From positions 310,001 to 374,000 of the forward strand of contig NZ_AUEK01000007.1 of NCBI RefSeq assembly GCF_000425945.1: 64,000 nt of DNA. Reading direction: 5' to 3'. How positions within the stretch are numbered: position 1 is the stretch's first letter; every line of letters begins with the position of its first letter. Source of the DNA: Candidatus Solirubrobacter pratensis. Lineage in GTDB: Bacteria > Actinomycetota > Thermoleophilia > Solirubrobacterales > Solirubrobacteraceae. The notes below the pieces were generated by a model. The model did not search any database. It saw nothing but the letters and a program-made list of their open reading frames with translations, and was not told the DNA's origin. The position numbers were made by a program, and so were the translations under genes. Shown piece after piece: positions 42,716 through 50,374 of the stretch.

Positions 42716-44249
42716 ACTGAACGCACCACCCATCGACACGTACGAGCAGCGGCGCAAGGCGAGGGGAAACGCCAAGCCCGACGTGCGAGAGAAGCCGTGG
42801 ACGGACATCAACGCGGCTCGACGGGAGCTATTCGAGGACGGCTCGGAGTTCCGTCCTACGAGCCGTGACGAGATCGTCGGCATCGACAACGTCCTGGAGC
42901 GCGTCGACCGGGTGGTGCATTGGCTGGCCAACGCCAAGGACTACCTAGTGCACGGCGCGCGGATCGAGCCGGGAATCATCCTGGAAGGCTTGCCGGGCAC
43001 CGGCAAGACCTCTGTGTGCCGCTACATCGCCACCGCGTCCGGGGCGCACTTCATCAACGTACGCGACTGGCCACATGCCGGAGCGCTCTACACGGACACC
43101 GACATCCGGGAGTTGTTCAATGCTGCACGGGCGCACTACGCCGCGACCGAGCAGCCGGTCATCCTGTTCTGGGACGAGTTCGAGAACGCCGCCGTCGAGC
43201 GCGGCGCCGCGAGCCCCGAGCAGGTGGCGACCGTCTCCCAGCTAACGGCCGAGCTTGACGGCATCCACGGCAAGAACGAGGGCCTTCTCCTCGTCGGCTG
43301 CACCAACTACATCTACGGCATCGACGCCGCCTTGAAGCGCCCGGGGAGGATGGGGCTCCAGATCGAGTTCCATGCTCCCGATCGCCGGGGCAAGCGGCTG
43401 ATCCTGGAGCACTACCTCGCCGGGTACAACACGCGCGACGCGATCGACACGGAGACGCTCTCATTCTTCTTCGATCAGAACGCCACGGCAGCCGACATCG
43501 AGGAGGCGTGCGTCGAGGCGTGGACCTTCGCCGTGCACCGGGCGCTCCAGGCAGAGAACGCGGCCGTGGCTCCCTTCCTGACGCAGGCCGATCTCATCAG
43601 CGTGTTCATCACACGTCTCGTCGGACCGCCGGTCTCGTTCCTGAACCTCAACGACGACGCCCGCCTGCGGGTCGCAATCCACGAAGTCGGTCACGCCCTC
43701 GCTGCGTGCATCTTCGGGGTGCCCATGCGGCTCATCACGGTGCAGCCGGGCAAGAAGTCGCTTGGTCGCGTGATGACCGCCGAGGTGGAGGATCACATTG
43801 CCACCGTGGAGGAGATGGAGGACCACATCCGCGTGTCGCTGGGGTCGCTCGCGGCCGAAGAGGTCACCGGGCACCCGACGCTGCTCGGAGCACGTGGAGA
43901 CGTAGCGCAGGCAAACCAGATGGCCGCGCGACTCGTGGACTCGCTGTACTCGGGTCGGCGCACGGGGCTGTTCCACTCCGGCCAAGCGGGGGACTATCGC
44001 GCGAGCGGGGGTGGAGGCGTCTTCTCGAACGTGTCCGACGACTCCAAGCGCTGCTCGGACTTGGACATCCGCGAACTACTAGATGACGCGCTGGCAGACG
44101 TGCGCGCCGCGCTCGCGAACGTGGGGGAGGGCTATCTCCGCGCCATCGCAGAAGAGGTGAACACTCGCGTGACGTTGACCGGCGCCGAGTTCGCATCCGT
44201 CGTCACCGCCGTCACGGGTGTGACGAATCTCACGCAGTACCGGGCCTAG
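42708..44249 (+). CDS. FtsH-like AAA+ zinc metalloprotease (soluble)
   Basis: A 513-residue protein. The AAA+ module has Walker A GLPGTGKT (94-101), Walker B ILFWDEFE (152-159) and second-region-of-homology residues TNYIYGIDAALKRPGR (199-214) with two arginine fingers. The protease domain has HEVGH (325-329) and the third zinc ligand Asp398 in LLGARGDVAQAN, the pattern of M41/FtsH. No transmembrane segment precedes the AAA domain, unlike host FtsH, so it should be cytoplasmic. It is placed in a plus-strand cassette against the structural genes. ATG overlaps the 3' end of the 110-residue gene; AGGAG precedes it. It may cleave host regulators, phage regulators or assembly factors. Confidence 0.85.
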   Translation: MPELNAPPIDTYEQRRKARGNAKPDVREKPWTDINAARRELFEDGSEFRPTSRDEIVGIDNVLERVDRVVHWLANAKDYLVHGARIEPGIILEGLPGTGKTSVCRYIATASGAHFINVRDWPHAGALYTDTDIRELFNAARAHYAATEQPVILFWDEFENAAVERGAASPEQVATVSQLTAELDGIHGKNEGLLLVGCTNYIYGIDAALKRPGRMGLQIEFHAPDRRGKRLILEHYLAGYNTRDAIDTETLSFFFDQNATAADIEEACVEAWTFAVHRALQAENAAVAPFLTQADLISVFITRLVGPPVSFLNLNDDARLRVAIHEVGHALAACIFGVPMRLITVQPGKKSLGRVMTAEVEDHIATVEEMEDHIRVSLGSLAAEEVTGHPTLLGARGDVAQANQMAARLVDSLYSGRRTGLFHSGQAGDYRASGGGGVFSNVSDDSKRCSDLDIRELLDDALADVRAALANVGEGYLRAIAEEVNTRVTLTGAEFASVVTAVTGVTNLTQYRA

Positions 44250-44569
44250 GTGTTGTGGATCTTCCAGGGCGTCACGCGCCCGTTCCCTTCCTTGAGGGCG
44301 AAGACCGCCGCGAGATTGCCGTGCTTACCAATCGTGCGTGCTAGCTGCTTGACGTGCGAGTCCATCACGGGCGTCTCGTCGGCATAGGCCACCACGAGAT
44401 CGTGTAGCTGCGGCTCTTCTCCGGGCCAATGCGCCCATTTGCCCGGATCCAGGAAGGCATGGTGGAGGGGCTGGTCGCCGTTGACCAGCGCGTGCTGGGC
44501 GTCCTGCGCCAGGCTCGGCGCATGTGGCACCCGGGGGATCATGATGACGTACTTGGCTACACCGGTCAT
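44246..44569 (-). CDS. Hypothetical protein
   Basis: A 107-residue protein of unknown function. The sequence has a His-rich stretch (HALVNGDQPLHHAFLDPGK) and a basic C-terminus. It is convergent with the FtsH-like gene: the plus-strand TAG (44247-44249) and its own TAG overlap in the tetranucleotide CTAG. Being minus strand, it belongs to the structural polarity, and a 180-base gap with a terminator separates it from the gene upstream. Confidence 0.5.
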   Translation of the reverse strand: MTGVAKYVIMIPRVPHAPSLAQDAQHALVNGDQPLHHAFLDPGKWAHWPGEEPQLHDLVVAYADETPVMDSHVKQLARTIGKHGNLAAVFALKEGNGRVTPWKIHNT

Positions 44570-44721
44570 TCGGTCTTTACAGGCCCGCGAGAGGGGTCTA
44601 TCATGCCGTCGCGTTAGTCGGCTGCCTTTTCCCTATCCGAGGGAGGTCTATTGGAGTCACACGAGTTCAGATAGACGCTGAGCCCCGGCATCGCTTCAGC
44701 GTCATGCGAAGCTCACAAAGC

Positions 44722-44750
44722 AGGAGGCCCGGTGAGAACCGGGCCTCTCT
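44722..44750 (-). terminator. Terminator after the Ala/Pro/Lys-rich protein gene
   Basis: A perfect 10-bp stem (44724-44733 pairs with 44738-44747), loop GAGA, within 10 bases of the stop at 44752. On the minus strand the stem is followed by CTGCTTTGTG, a weak T-tract. The remaining bases between 44570 and 44721 have no convincing gene; TAGACC-like boxes are present but no complete promoter was accepted. Confidence 0.65.
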
Positions 44751-44751
44751 G

Positions 44752-45153
44752 TCATGCGGACTTCTTAGCCGCAGGCTTGCGGCGCTGCTGCGGCTTGGAG
44801 GCGGGCTTAGCCGGTACAGGCTCGGGGTCGGCCGCCTCGGGCTCCTGAGGGGCCTCAGCGGGCTCCTCAGAGGCTGTCTCCGGCTCCTCGCGAGGGAAGA
44901 GTCCGGTGGCGTTCTCGTGCAGGGGGTCGGCCCCACGCGATAGTCCCTCCGACAGGTTCAGTGGAGTGCCCTCTACAGCCGCGATCTTCGCGCGGCGCTC
45001 CTCCACGAAGGGCCATAGCTCTTCGAAGCCTTCGAGGTCGGCGGCACTCGCGATCACCGCGTGGTTGCGCGCTGCCGACTCGATCAGGTGGGAGTGAGCA
45101 TCGGCCTTGGTCATCAGGCGTAGCTCGTTGTCAGAGAGAATCTGCTCAGACAT
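44752..45153 (-). CDS. Hypothetical protein with basic Ala/Pro/Lys-rich tail
   Basis: About 133 residues from ATG 45153, with a helical N-terminal region (SEQILSDNELRLMTKADAHS, EELWPFVEERRAKIAAVEG) and a C-terminal tail of Pro, Ala, Glu and finally Lys/Arg (PASKPQQRRKPAAKKSA), of histone H1 type. A tail like this may bind DNA. It is one of two small genes between the head and tail modules. It could be a virion or DNA-condensing protein; no family is recognised. Confidence 0.55.
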   Translation of the reverse strand: MSEQILSDNELRLMTKADAHSHLIESAARNHAVIASAADLEGFEELWPFVEERRAKIAAVEGTPLNLSEGLSRGADPLHENATGLFPREEPETASEEPAEAPQEPEAADPEPVPAKPASKPQQRRKPAAKKSA

Positions 45154-45181
45154 GTGTCTCCTTGGTCGTGTTGGTACGGCC

Positions 45182-45700
45182 TTAGTCCTGCTGGATGCCC
45201 AGGATGGACGTGAGGTCGGTGCCGCTCTTCGCGGCATCGTCTGAGGCCATCAGGGTGGCCATCTCGTTGTCGGAGCCCGTGAAGTTGCTGGACACGTTCG
45301 GTCCGACCGACTTGGGTAGCGTGCGCTGGATACCGCCGTCGCGGCCCGGCTTGATGACGACGTTGCCGTCTTCGGTCTGAGCGACTACGACGCCCTGATC
45401 CTCGATCAGCACCTCCATCTCCACCGACTCCTGGCCGATTAGGTCTAGTGCAGGGTGGACAGCCTGCTGGTTCGTGGCCTGCTTCTCGAACACCTTGATG
45501 GCCTCACCCTGGGAGACAAGCTCTACCAGGAGGCCGATGTTCAGGAGGATGGCCGGGTCCTTCGCCTCATCGCTCGTGATGGGCTGAAGGTCACCGCGCA
45601 TGCCACGCGGAGGGAACTCGATGCGCCGCCCTGACTGGAGCCTTAGGCTCGCGGGGGAGGCGTAGAGGTTGCGAAGGTACTTCTGCGTGCTACGTGCCAT
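45182..45700 (-). CDS. Hypothetical structural-region protein
   Basis: About 172 residues, from ATG 45698-45700. N-terminal beta-like segments (LRLQSGRRIEFPPRGMRGDL) are followed by a long helix (ILLNIGLLVELVSQGEAIKV) and a flexible C-terminus. The upstream in-frame extension to 45967 is Arg/Pro-rich and is discounted. It shares polarity with the head genes. I see no motif that assigns a role. Confidence 0.5.
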   Translation of the reverse strand: MARSTQKYLRNLYASPASLRLQSGRRIEFPPRGMRGDLQPITSDEAKDPAILLNIGLLVELVSQGEAIKVFEKQATNQQAVHPALDLIGQESVEMEVLIEDQGVVVAQTEDGNVVIKPGRDGGIQRTLPKSVGPNVSSNFTGSDNEMATLMASDDAAKSGTDLTSILGIQQD

Positions 45701-45908
45701 TGGGGATTGATTCTCCTTGACGATATGGACACTCGACTGAGGCCGTCCATGCGGACGACCGACATGCTGCTGTCCTTTACGCCCGCGATCATCACCACAA
45801 TGCTGCGAGAACATTCGCGGTCCCATCCACAATCGACCCAAGGAGGGTCCACCGGCCACGGCCCGCGCGCTGGGGAAGCGAGACGCGGGAGATATGGCCG
45901 AGGACGTT

Positions 45909-46481
45909 ATGCCTAGTTCACTTGTAGTCGCGGGAGCCATCGCATTCAGTGCTGCCGCGCCCACCACACCTCACGCCACGGTTAGCTCCGAGTGCTCCAA
46001 GCCCCTTGAGGCACACTACTCAACCGCCTACCACCGCGTGGCACGCCGGTTCGGTCACCACGTGCCGGGACGCAACATCCGCAAGCTCGGTGTCCGCTAC
46101 CGAGGACACGACCACAGTTACCACGTACGGCAGGCACGGTGTCACGAGCTTCGCAGGAGCCTACGCCAGCTTCGCAAGTTCACTCGCCCCACTGGGGTAC
46201 CCATGCTCACCCGCCGCGCTGCGCAGCCTCGCCTCGCGCCAGGTGGCGTGTGGACGGCCTCATACAAGGCCAACCTCCCTTGGTGCACCTGGGGACCGGA
46301 GAGCGGCGGTGACTACCGCGCCTCGAACGGCACCCACTTCGGCAAGTACCAGTTCGACCTACGGACATGGCGTAGCGTCGGGGGTACGGGTAGCCCCCTT
46401 GACGCCCCGCCCGAAGAGCAGGACTACCGCGCAGCGCTCCTCTACGCGCAGCGCGGAGGCCAGCCGTGGGTCAACTGCTAG
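45909..46481 (+). CDS. Secreted Rpf/transglycosylase-like muralytic protein
   Basis: A 190-residue protein from ATG 45909 (GAGGA 4 bases upstream; an ATG at 45894 has a too-close site). The first 22 residues (MPSSLVVAGAIAFSAAAPTT) look like a signal peptide. The C-terminal 65 residues, WCTWGPESGGDYRASNGTHF, then GKYQFDLRTWRSVGG and a closing AALLYAQRGGQPWVNC, fit the resuscitation-promoting-factor/transglycosylase fold with the catalytic Glu in PESGG. It would cleave cell-wall glycan. Rpf-like phage proteins of actinobacterial hosts serve lysis or entry. It sits in a plus-strand cassette, with no promoter seen directly upstream. Confidence 0.8.
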   Translation: MPSSLVVAGAIAFSAAAPTTPHATVSSECSKPLEAHYSTAYHRVARRFGHHVPGRNIRKLGVRYRGHDHSYHVRQARCHELRRSLRQLRKFTRPTGVPMLTRRAAQPRLAPGGVWTASYKANLPWCTWGPESGGDYRASNGTHFGKYQFDLRTWRSVGGTGSPLDAPPEEQDYRAALLYAQRGGQPWVNC

Positions 46482-46486
46482 CGCTC

Positions 46487-46515
46487 TTGCAGTCCTGAGC
46501 ACTCACGGCTAGACT
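46487..46515 (+). promoter_or_regulatory. Candidate promoter downstream of the Rpf-like gene
   Basis: TTGCAG (46487-46492) and TAGACT (46510-46515) are separated by 17 bases. No large open frame starts within the next 300 bases before the collagen-like gene; a terminator-like stem lies at 46613, so the promoter would drive a short RNA. Confidence 0.45.
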
Positions 46516-46521
46516 GCCGCC

Positions 46522-46640
46522 GTCTCCTGACTAGAGACCCGGTTCGCCCAAGAACCGGTATGCGCCCGGGTGGGTTCGTTTTGGCTCAACGACGCCCATT
46601 TTCCTGGCGACAGACCCCGGCTCCGGCCGGGGTCTTGTCG
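46522..46640 (+). ncRNA. Candidate short noncoding RNA in a 318-base intergenic region
   Basis: The gap 46482-46799 holds no convincing gene. Between the promoter above and the terminator-like stem at 46613-46634, about 120 bases could be transcribed. It contains one more hairpin, CCGGTTC/GAACCGG near 46538-46560, and a 44-codon ATG frame (46560) of low quality. It is not a tRNA, as no cloverleaf fits. The rest of the gap (46641-46730) shows nothing else. Confidence 0.3.
46613..46640 (+). terminator. Terminator-like hairpin
   Basis: GACCCCGG (46613-46620) pairs with CCGGGGTC (46627-46634) around a 6-base loop, followed by TTGTCGTTC. It lies 130 bases past the Rpf-like gene's stop and may end both that transcript and any short RNA from the promoter at 46487. 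Confidence 0.6.
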
Positions 46641-46730
46641 TTCTGGTGTCGTATGGACGGATGTCCGACTTGCCTACGCGGGCGGAGTGACTAAGGCACC
46701 GGGCCATTAGGGAGAGTCAATTCGAAGTAG

Positions 46731-46760
46731 TTGACTTCGCTCCAGTGGCGCTGATAGTGT
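46731..46760 (+). promoter_or_regulatory. Promoter of the collagen-like protein gene
   Basis: TTGACT (46731-46736) and TAGTGT (46755-46760), 18-base spacing. A start site near 46767 would give a 33-base leader containing GGGAGGG before the GTG at 46800. This is one of the best sigma-70-like promoters in the window. Confidence 0.65.
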
Positions 46761-46799
46761 CGTAGCGAAAGTTCAAGGACGACCCCAGGGAGGGTTTAC

Positions 46800-47687
46800 G
46801 TGAAGAAGTACCTCAAGCCGGGATGGATCCTCGGCATCATCGCAGTAGTGCTGGCGGGCTCGGGCTCGGCCGTCGCCGCCAGCGCGATCACGGGCAAGGA
46901 CGTGAAGAACGGCTCCCTGACCGGAGCCGACATCAAGAACCGCTCGCTGACGACCGCCGACCTGTCAACGGCGTCGATCAAGTCGCTCACGGGCAAGTCC
47001 GGCGCGACGGGGGCCACGGGTGCCACCGGCCTCCCGGGCGCGACCGGCGCGAAGGGCGACACCGGAGCCCAGGGTCCGCAGGGCCTCCCCGGCACCGCTG
47101 CGGCGAAGGGCGACACGGGCGCGCCCGGTCCCAAGGGCGACAAGGGCGACGCTGGTGCTGCCGGGGCAACTGGCGCGCAGGGTCCCGCCGGTCCGGGCGT
47201 CGGCGTTGTCGGCCCCGTGCACCTGAGCGACCAGGACGACCACGCCTGTGCGGACGCCAACGGCCAGGAGACATGGGCCAAGACCGCCTCCGATCGCTTC
47301 TACGCGGTCAAGCCGCTGGATGACGGCACCGGCTACCTGGTGACCCGCTACGACACCAAGGGAACGTTCACGGCCAACGTCGGCGCCAAGAACCCCGGCT
47401 CCGGCTGTGACGACACGTTCACCAGCGCCACCACCGGCACCTGGAACGGCGTGTGGACGAAGAAGGTCACGAGCGACATGACCGGCTTCGACTACAACCC
47501 CGATGCGACACTGCCCGAGTCGGGCAGTTGGAGTGCGTTCCTGACGGCGGCGTTCGGCCTGGCCCCCGATGCCGACCCGGCAACGATGTCGTACGAGTTC
47601 GACTATTCCGCCTGCGGCCATCACTGGCGCGACGCGTACTACGACGGCGCGTTCTCGGGCTCGGGCACGATCACCGACTGCAACTAG
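46800..47687 (+). CDS. Secreted collagen-like repeat protein
   Basis: A 295-residue protein from GTG 46800. Residues 1-27 ([20 protein letters not shown]...) are a signal peptide or anchor. Residues 30-62 have the [20 protein letters not shown] repeat type frequent in exported actinobacterial proteins, suggesting acquisition from a host. Residues about 65-133 are Gly-X-Y triplets with GATG, GPQG and GPKGDKGD, a collagen-like triple-helix stalk. The C-terminal 160 residues form an acidic globular domain with paired cysteines. It has its own promoter and terminator. It may modify the infected cell surface, or decorate the virion as some collagen-like phage proteins do. Confidence 0.8.
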   Translation: MKKYLKPGWILGIIAVVLAGSGSAVAASAITGKDVKNGSLTGADIKNRSLTTADLSTASIKSLTGKSGATGATGATGLPGATGAKGDTGAQGPQGLPGTAAAKGDTGAPGPKGDKGDAGAAGATGAQGPAGPGVGVVGPVHLSDQDDHACADANGQETWAKTASDRFYAVKPLDDGTGYLVTRYDTKGTFTANVGAKNPGSGCDDTFTSATTGTWNGVWTKKVTSDMTGFDYNPDATLPESGSWSAFLTAAFGLAPDADPATMSYEFDYSACGHHWRDAYYDGAFSGSGTITDCN

Positions 47688-47728
47688 CTGGTACGCTCCT
47701 CCGCGTGTGAGGAGCAGGGGAGGGAACG

Positions 47729-47760
47729 ACGAAGGCCCGCCAAATGGTGGGCCTTCGTTC
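47729..47760 (+). terminator. Strong terminator after the collagen-like gene
   Basis: A stem of about 13 bp (47729-47741 pairs with 47746-47758, with one G-U pair) closes an AAAT loop and is followed by TTCGTCG. It lies 40 bases past the stop at 47687. This isolates the collagen-like gene as its own transcription unit. Confidence 0.8.
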
Positions 47761-47797
47761 GTCGTAGCCGTAGATCCTCAACAGGAAGGACCCGGTA

Positions 47798-48463
47798 ATG
47801 GATCGGGCATACGTGCGCTACCGTGCGCGTCGAGCGTACCTCGCCGGTCGGCGGACGCTTGGCGTCGTCATACTCGACCGGGCGACAGGTCTCGATACGT
47901 CGCGCGAGATGGATCTCAAGAACGTCGGCCTGGCTCACCCGGAGCGCGTGCGCTACGAGCCGACAGGCTGGATTGACCTGCTGCGTACCTTCCGCGTCTG
48001 TCGCCCACAGCCGGGCGACGTACTGCTCGACTACGGATGCGGCAAGGGACGGGTGCTCGTCACGGCCGCTCGGCGCGACTTCGCGCGCGTCGTCGGCGTG
48101 GACATCTCACCCGACCTGTGCGACGTCGCGCGGGCGAACCTTCAGGTGGACCGCTCGCGCCGCCGCTGCGGTGCGATCGAGGTCGTGGCCGCCGATGTCA
48201 CTGAGTGGGATGTCCCGGACGACGTGACCGTAGTGTTCATGCACAACCCGTTTCGCGGCGAGGTGTTCGACAAGGCGCTCGCGCGCCTCTTTGCCTCACT
48301 GGAGCGCAACCCGCGTCGGATTCGCGTCATCTACCGCATCCCGATGGAGGAGCAGCGGCTGGTCGCGACAAACCGTGCACGGCTCGTGCACAGCTTCGTC
48401 GGTCTCCGGCCCGGTCGCACGTGGTCGCGGAAGATGGGGACGCGGGTCTACGAACTCGCGTAG
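47798..48463 (+). CDS. SAM-dependent class I methyltransferase
   Basis: A 221-residue protein. The SAM-binding motif I is LLDYGCGKGRVLV (near residue 75), followed by VVGVDISPDLCDVARANL (motif II) and ADVTEWDVPDDVTVVFMHNP (motif IV, with NPF). The NPF rather than a (D/N/S)PP(Y/F) motif is unlike DNA N6-methyltransferases, so the target may be a small molecule, lipid, sugar or protein. A basic N-terminus is present. AGGAAGGA is 7 bases before ATG. It forms the last gene of a plus-strand cassette and is likely a moron. Confidence 0.8.
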   Translation: MDRAYVRYRARRAYLAGRRTLGVVILDRATGLDTSREMDLKNVGLAHPERVRYEPTGWIDLLRTFRVCRPQPGDVLLDYGCGKGRVLVTAARRDFARVVGVDISPDLCDVARANLQVDRSRRRCGAIEVVAADVTEWDVPDDVTVVFMHNPFRGEVFDKALARLFASLERNPRRIRVIYRIPMEEQRLVATNRARLVHSFVGLRPGRTWSRKMGTRVYELA

Positions 48464-48479
48464 GTAGGTGACCCCTGGA

Positions 48480-48516
48480 ACGACAAAGGCCCGGCAAGAG
48501 CCGGGCCTTTCGTCGT
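48480..48516. terminator. Bidirectional terminator between methyltransferase and capsid genes
   Basis: A perfect 11-bp stem (48485-48495 pairs with 48500-48510), extended by CGAC/GTCG across a one-base bulge, with an AAGA loop. It lies between the convergent stops at 48463 (plus) and 48537 (minus). A short T-run follows on the plus side (TTTCGTCG) and TTTGTCG on the minus side, so it can serve both genes. Confidence 0.8.
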
Positions 48517-48536
48517 AGTGGCGATGTACCCGGGGC

Positions 48537-49637
48537 TTAGCGGAGGCCGCTGATGTCCAGGCGGTTGCGGCCGGTGGCTGCGACGGTCTGCGTCGGGGCA
48601 GCCGTGGAGTTGGCCTTCACGATGCGGGAGAGACCGCGTGCGTTGAGGATCATCTGGCCGATCATCTCGTCCATGACCCAGCCCTTGTAGAACTGCTCTA
48701 CCTGGTGGTTCTCCTCCACGTCGAGGGAGTACATGATCGGCATGACACCGACGAACTCCGGCTCGGCCGTGAGGAATAGCTCACCCTGCGGGATGATGAT
48801 GGACTTCTGAATCTGGAACTCACCGAACTTGGTGATCTTCCCGCCCGCGAACACTTCATCCTTGAACTTGAAGCCCGTGACGTTGATGTCCCAGGTGTAG
48901 AGGTCACGGATGTCAGCCGGGTGGGCGAGGACACGCTTCGCCTCTAGCTGGTTGATCTCGATCTGGGTTACGGAGTTGTAGAAGTCAGCGGGCTCCAGCG
49001 GGTTGGAGGCACCGATGATTACCGTCTGCTCGTTCGGGTTACCTGCCGGGCCAGCAGCGTTGTCGATCGCGAGACCGCCGGTCTGTACTGCACCGATGGT
49101 GGTGGACTGACCAACGGTGGTGCCGCGAGCGGTGCCGAGGTCGGAGATCGCCTTCTCCAGGAGGAGGATCAGGCGTGCGTCCTCCTGCTTCTGGATGGCC
49201 TGGCGGGACTCGTCCTGTGCGTACTCCACTGCGTTGACACGCAGGTAGTAGAGGTCTTCCTTGCGGACGCGCGGGAAGGTGGCGATGCGGAATAGCTGCG
49301 GGTATACCTGCTTACCCTCGAACGGAGTGACCCGGATCTCGGAGTCAGTCTGGTTCAGGAAGTAGGCGACACCGAGGTCATCCAGCACGTCATACGGCAT
49401 GAGGGGGCCGCGCTCCAACGTATCCTCAACGAGGACGTTACGGACAATACCCTCGTAGCGGAGACGAATCTGAATCGGTCCGATCATGCCCTGGCCGATT
49501 CGCTGCATCGCGTTCGCACCATCGGAGAGGATGGTGGCGAGGCGCTGCTGCTTCTCAGCCTTCGTCAGCTTGGGAAGCGACGACAGCTTCTCCACGTAGT
49601 CCGTGGAAGAAGTGCAGTTCTTTGCACGAAGTTCCAT
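48537..49637 (-). CDS. Major capsid protein (HK97-like)
   Basis: A 366-residue protein. The first 45 residues form a helical region of a type that may be removed. The rest has the long strand/helix layout of the HK97 fold, for example LVEDTLERGPLMPYDVLDDL, FPRVRKEDLYYLRVNAVEYA (spine-helix region), and a C-terminal EVFAGGKITKFGEFQIQKSI (P-domain strands). Abundant beta strands, head-gene context next to a decoration-like and a protease-like protein, and a strong terminator after it support the call. It is not a motif-level proof. Confidence 0.75.
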   Translation of the reverse strand: MELRAKNCTSSTDYVEKLSSLPKLTKAEKQQRLATILSDGANAMQRIGQGMIGPIQIRLRYEGIVRNVLVEDTLERGPLMPYDVLDDLGVAYFLNQTDSEIRVTPFEGKQVYPQLFRIATFPRVRKEDLYYLRVNAVEYAQDESRQAIQKQEDARLILLLEKAISDLGTARGTTVGQSTTIGAVQTGGLAIDNAAGPAGNPNEQTVIIGASNPLEPADFYNSVTQIEINQLEAKRVLAHPADIRDLYTWDINVTGFKFKDEVFAGGKITKFGEFQIQKSIIIPQGELFLTAEPEFVGVMPIMYSLDVEENHQVEQFYKGWVMDEMIGQMILNARGLSRIVKANSTAAPTQTVAATGRNRLDISGLR

Positions 49638-49678
49638 TTGGTTAGTTACCGTTTCTAGTTGCTTAGGTGGTCGAGAGA

Positions 49679-50272
49679 TCAGACGCGGAGGTCCACGACG
49701 ATGCGGGAGGTACCTACGGCCTCGACCAGGTGCGCGACGATGGTCACGTTGGTCGTGGAGACCGGAGCCGTGGAGGTGAGACGTCCGTCAGCGCCCGCGT
49801 AGAGCGCGAGCGGAGCGCCAGCGTTGACGTTGGACGCAGCCGCCGTTGCGATGGCCGGGTCGAACGCCGGAGCGAGTAGCTCGAACACGGAGTCCGGGCC
49901 ACGCCACACGCCGATCATGTTCTCGTCACCAAGCTCGTCAATCTCGCCGCCGACCATGTTGGCCAGAAGGCCGAAGGGACGCTCACCCGAGAGGGCGTCG
50001 TTACCTACGGCAACCTTGAAGCGGTCACCCTGGCCCGGTGCCTTGACCATGACGAGGCCAGCCGGAAGAGTGTTCTTGTTCGGGATGGTGAACGCAGCAG
50101 AGGTACGTGCCGGGTTGGCAGAACCTGATGCCACCGGGAGGACGAGGGAACCATCCGCAGCGCGGAAGGTGTCGTCTAGGTTACCCGCGAAGGGGTAAGC
50201 CTGTGTCTGACCGTAGAGCGCGCGAAGCGTGCGCTTCTGGTACTTGTTGCTCAGCTTGAGGGCGCGAATCAT
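49679..50272 (-). CDS. Capsid decoration-like protein
   Basis: A 197-residue, beta-rich protein placed between the prohead-protease-like gene and the major capsid gene, where head decoration proteins are usual. Segments such as GERPFGLLANMVGGEIDELG and DENMIGVWRGPDSVFELLAP resemble capsid-stabilising proteins with a small trimeric barrel. No cysteines. The ATG at 50272 has AGGAAA about 10 bases upstream on the minus strand. The 41 bases between it and the capsid gene hold no terminator, so both may be made from one mRNA. Confidence 0.55.
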   Translation of the reverse strand: MIRALKLSNKYQKRTLRALYGQTQAYPFAGNLDDTFRAADGSLVLPVASGSANPARTSAAFTIPNKNTLPAGLVMVKAPGQGDRFKVAVGNDALSGERPFGLLANMVGGEIDELGDENMIGVWRGPDSVFELLAPAFDPAIATAAASNVNAGAPLALYAGADGRLTSTAPVSTTNVTIVAHLVEAVGTSRIVVDLRV

Positions 50273-50305
50273 CTGAAGTGATTTCCTGTTTCGTGAGTTA
50301 CGGAT

Positions 50306-50346
50306 GCGCCGTATTGGCGCTCTACCGTCACCCCTTGAGAGAAGGG
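50306..50346 (-). other. Two hairpins between protease-like and decoration-like genes
   Basis: GCGCC/GGCGC (50306-50320) and CCCCTT/AAGGGG (50330-50346) lie between the start of the decoration-like gene's upstream neighbour and the stop at 50375. Neither is followed by a T-run on the minus strand. They could stabilise or process the capsid mRNA. Confidence 0.4.
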
Positions 50347-50374
50347 GTAATGGCGAAAGTAAGGTGACTCCGAC

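Noticed and set aside
46560..46694. 44-codon ATG frame inside the 318-base gap
   Set aside because: No ribosome-binding site, contains the terminator stem, and peptide looks like random GC-rich translation.
46482..46799. tRNA in the intergenic region
   Set aside because: A GGTTCG-like T-loop sequence is present but no acceptor stem or anticodon arm can be paired.
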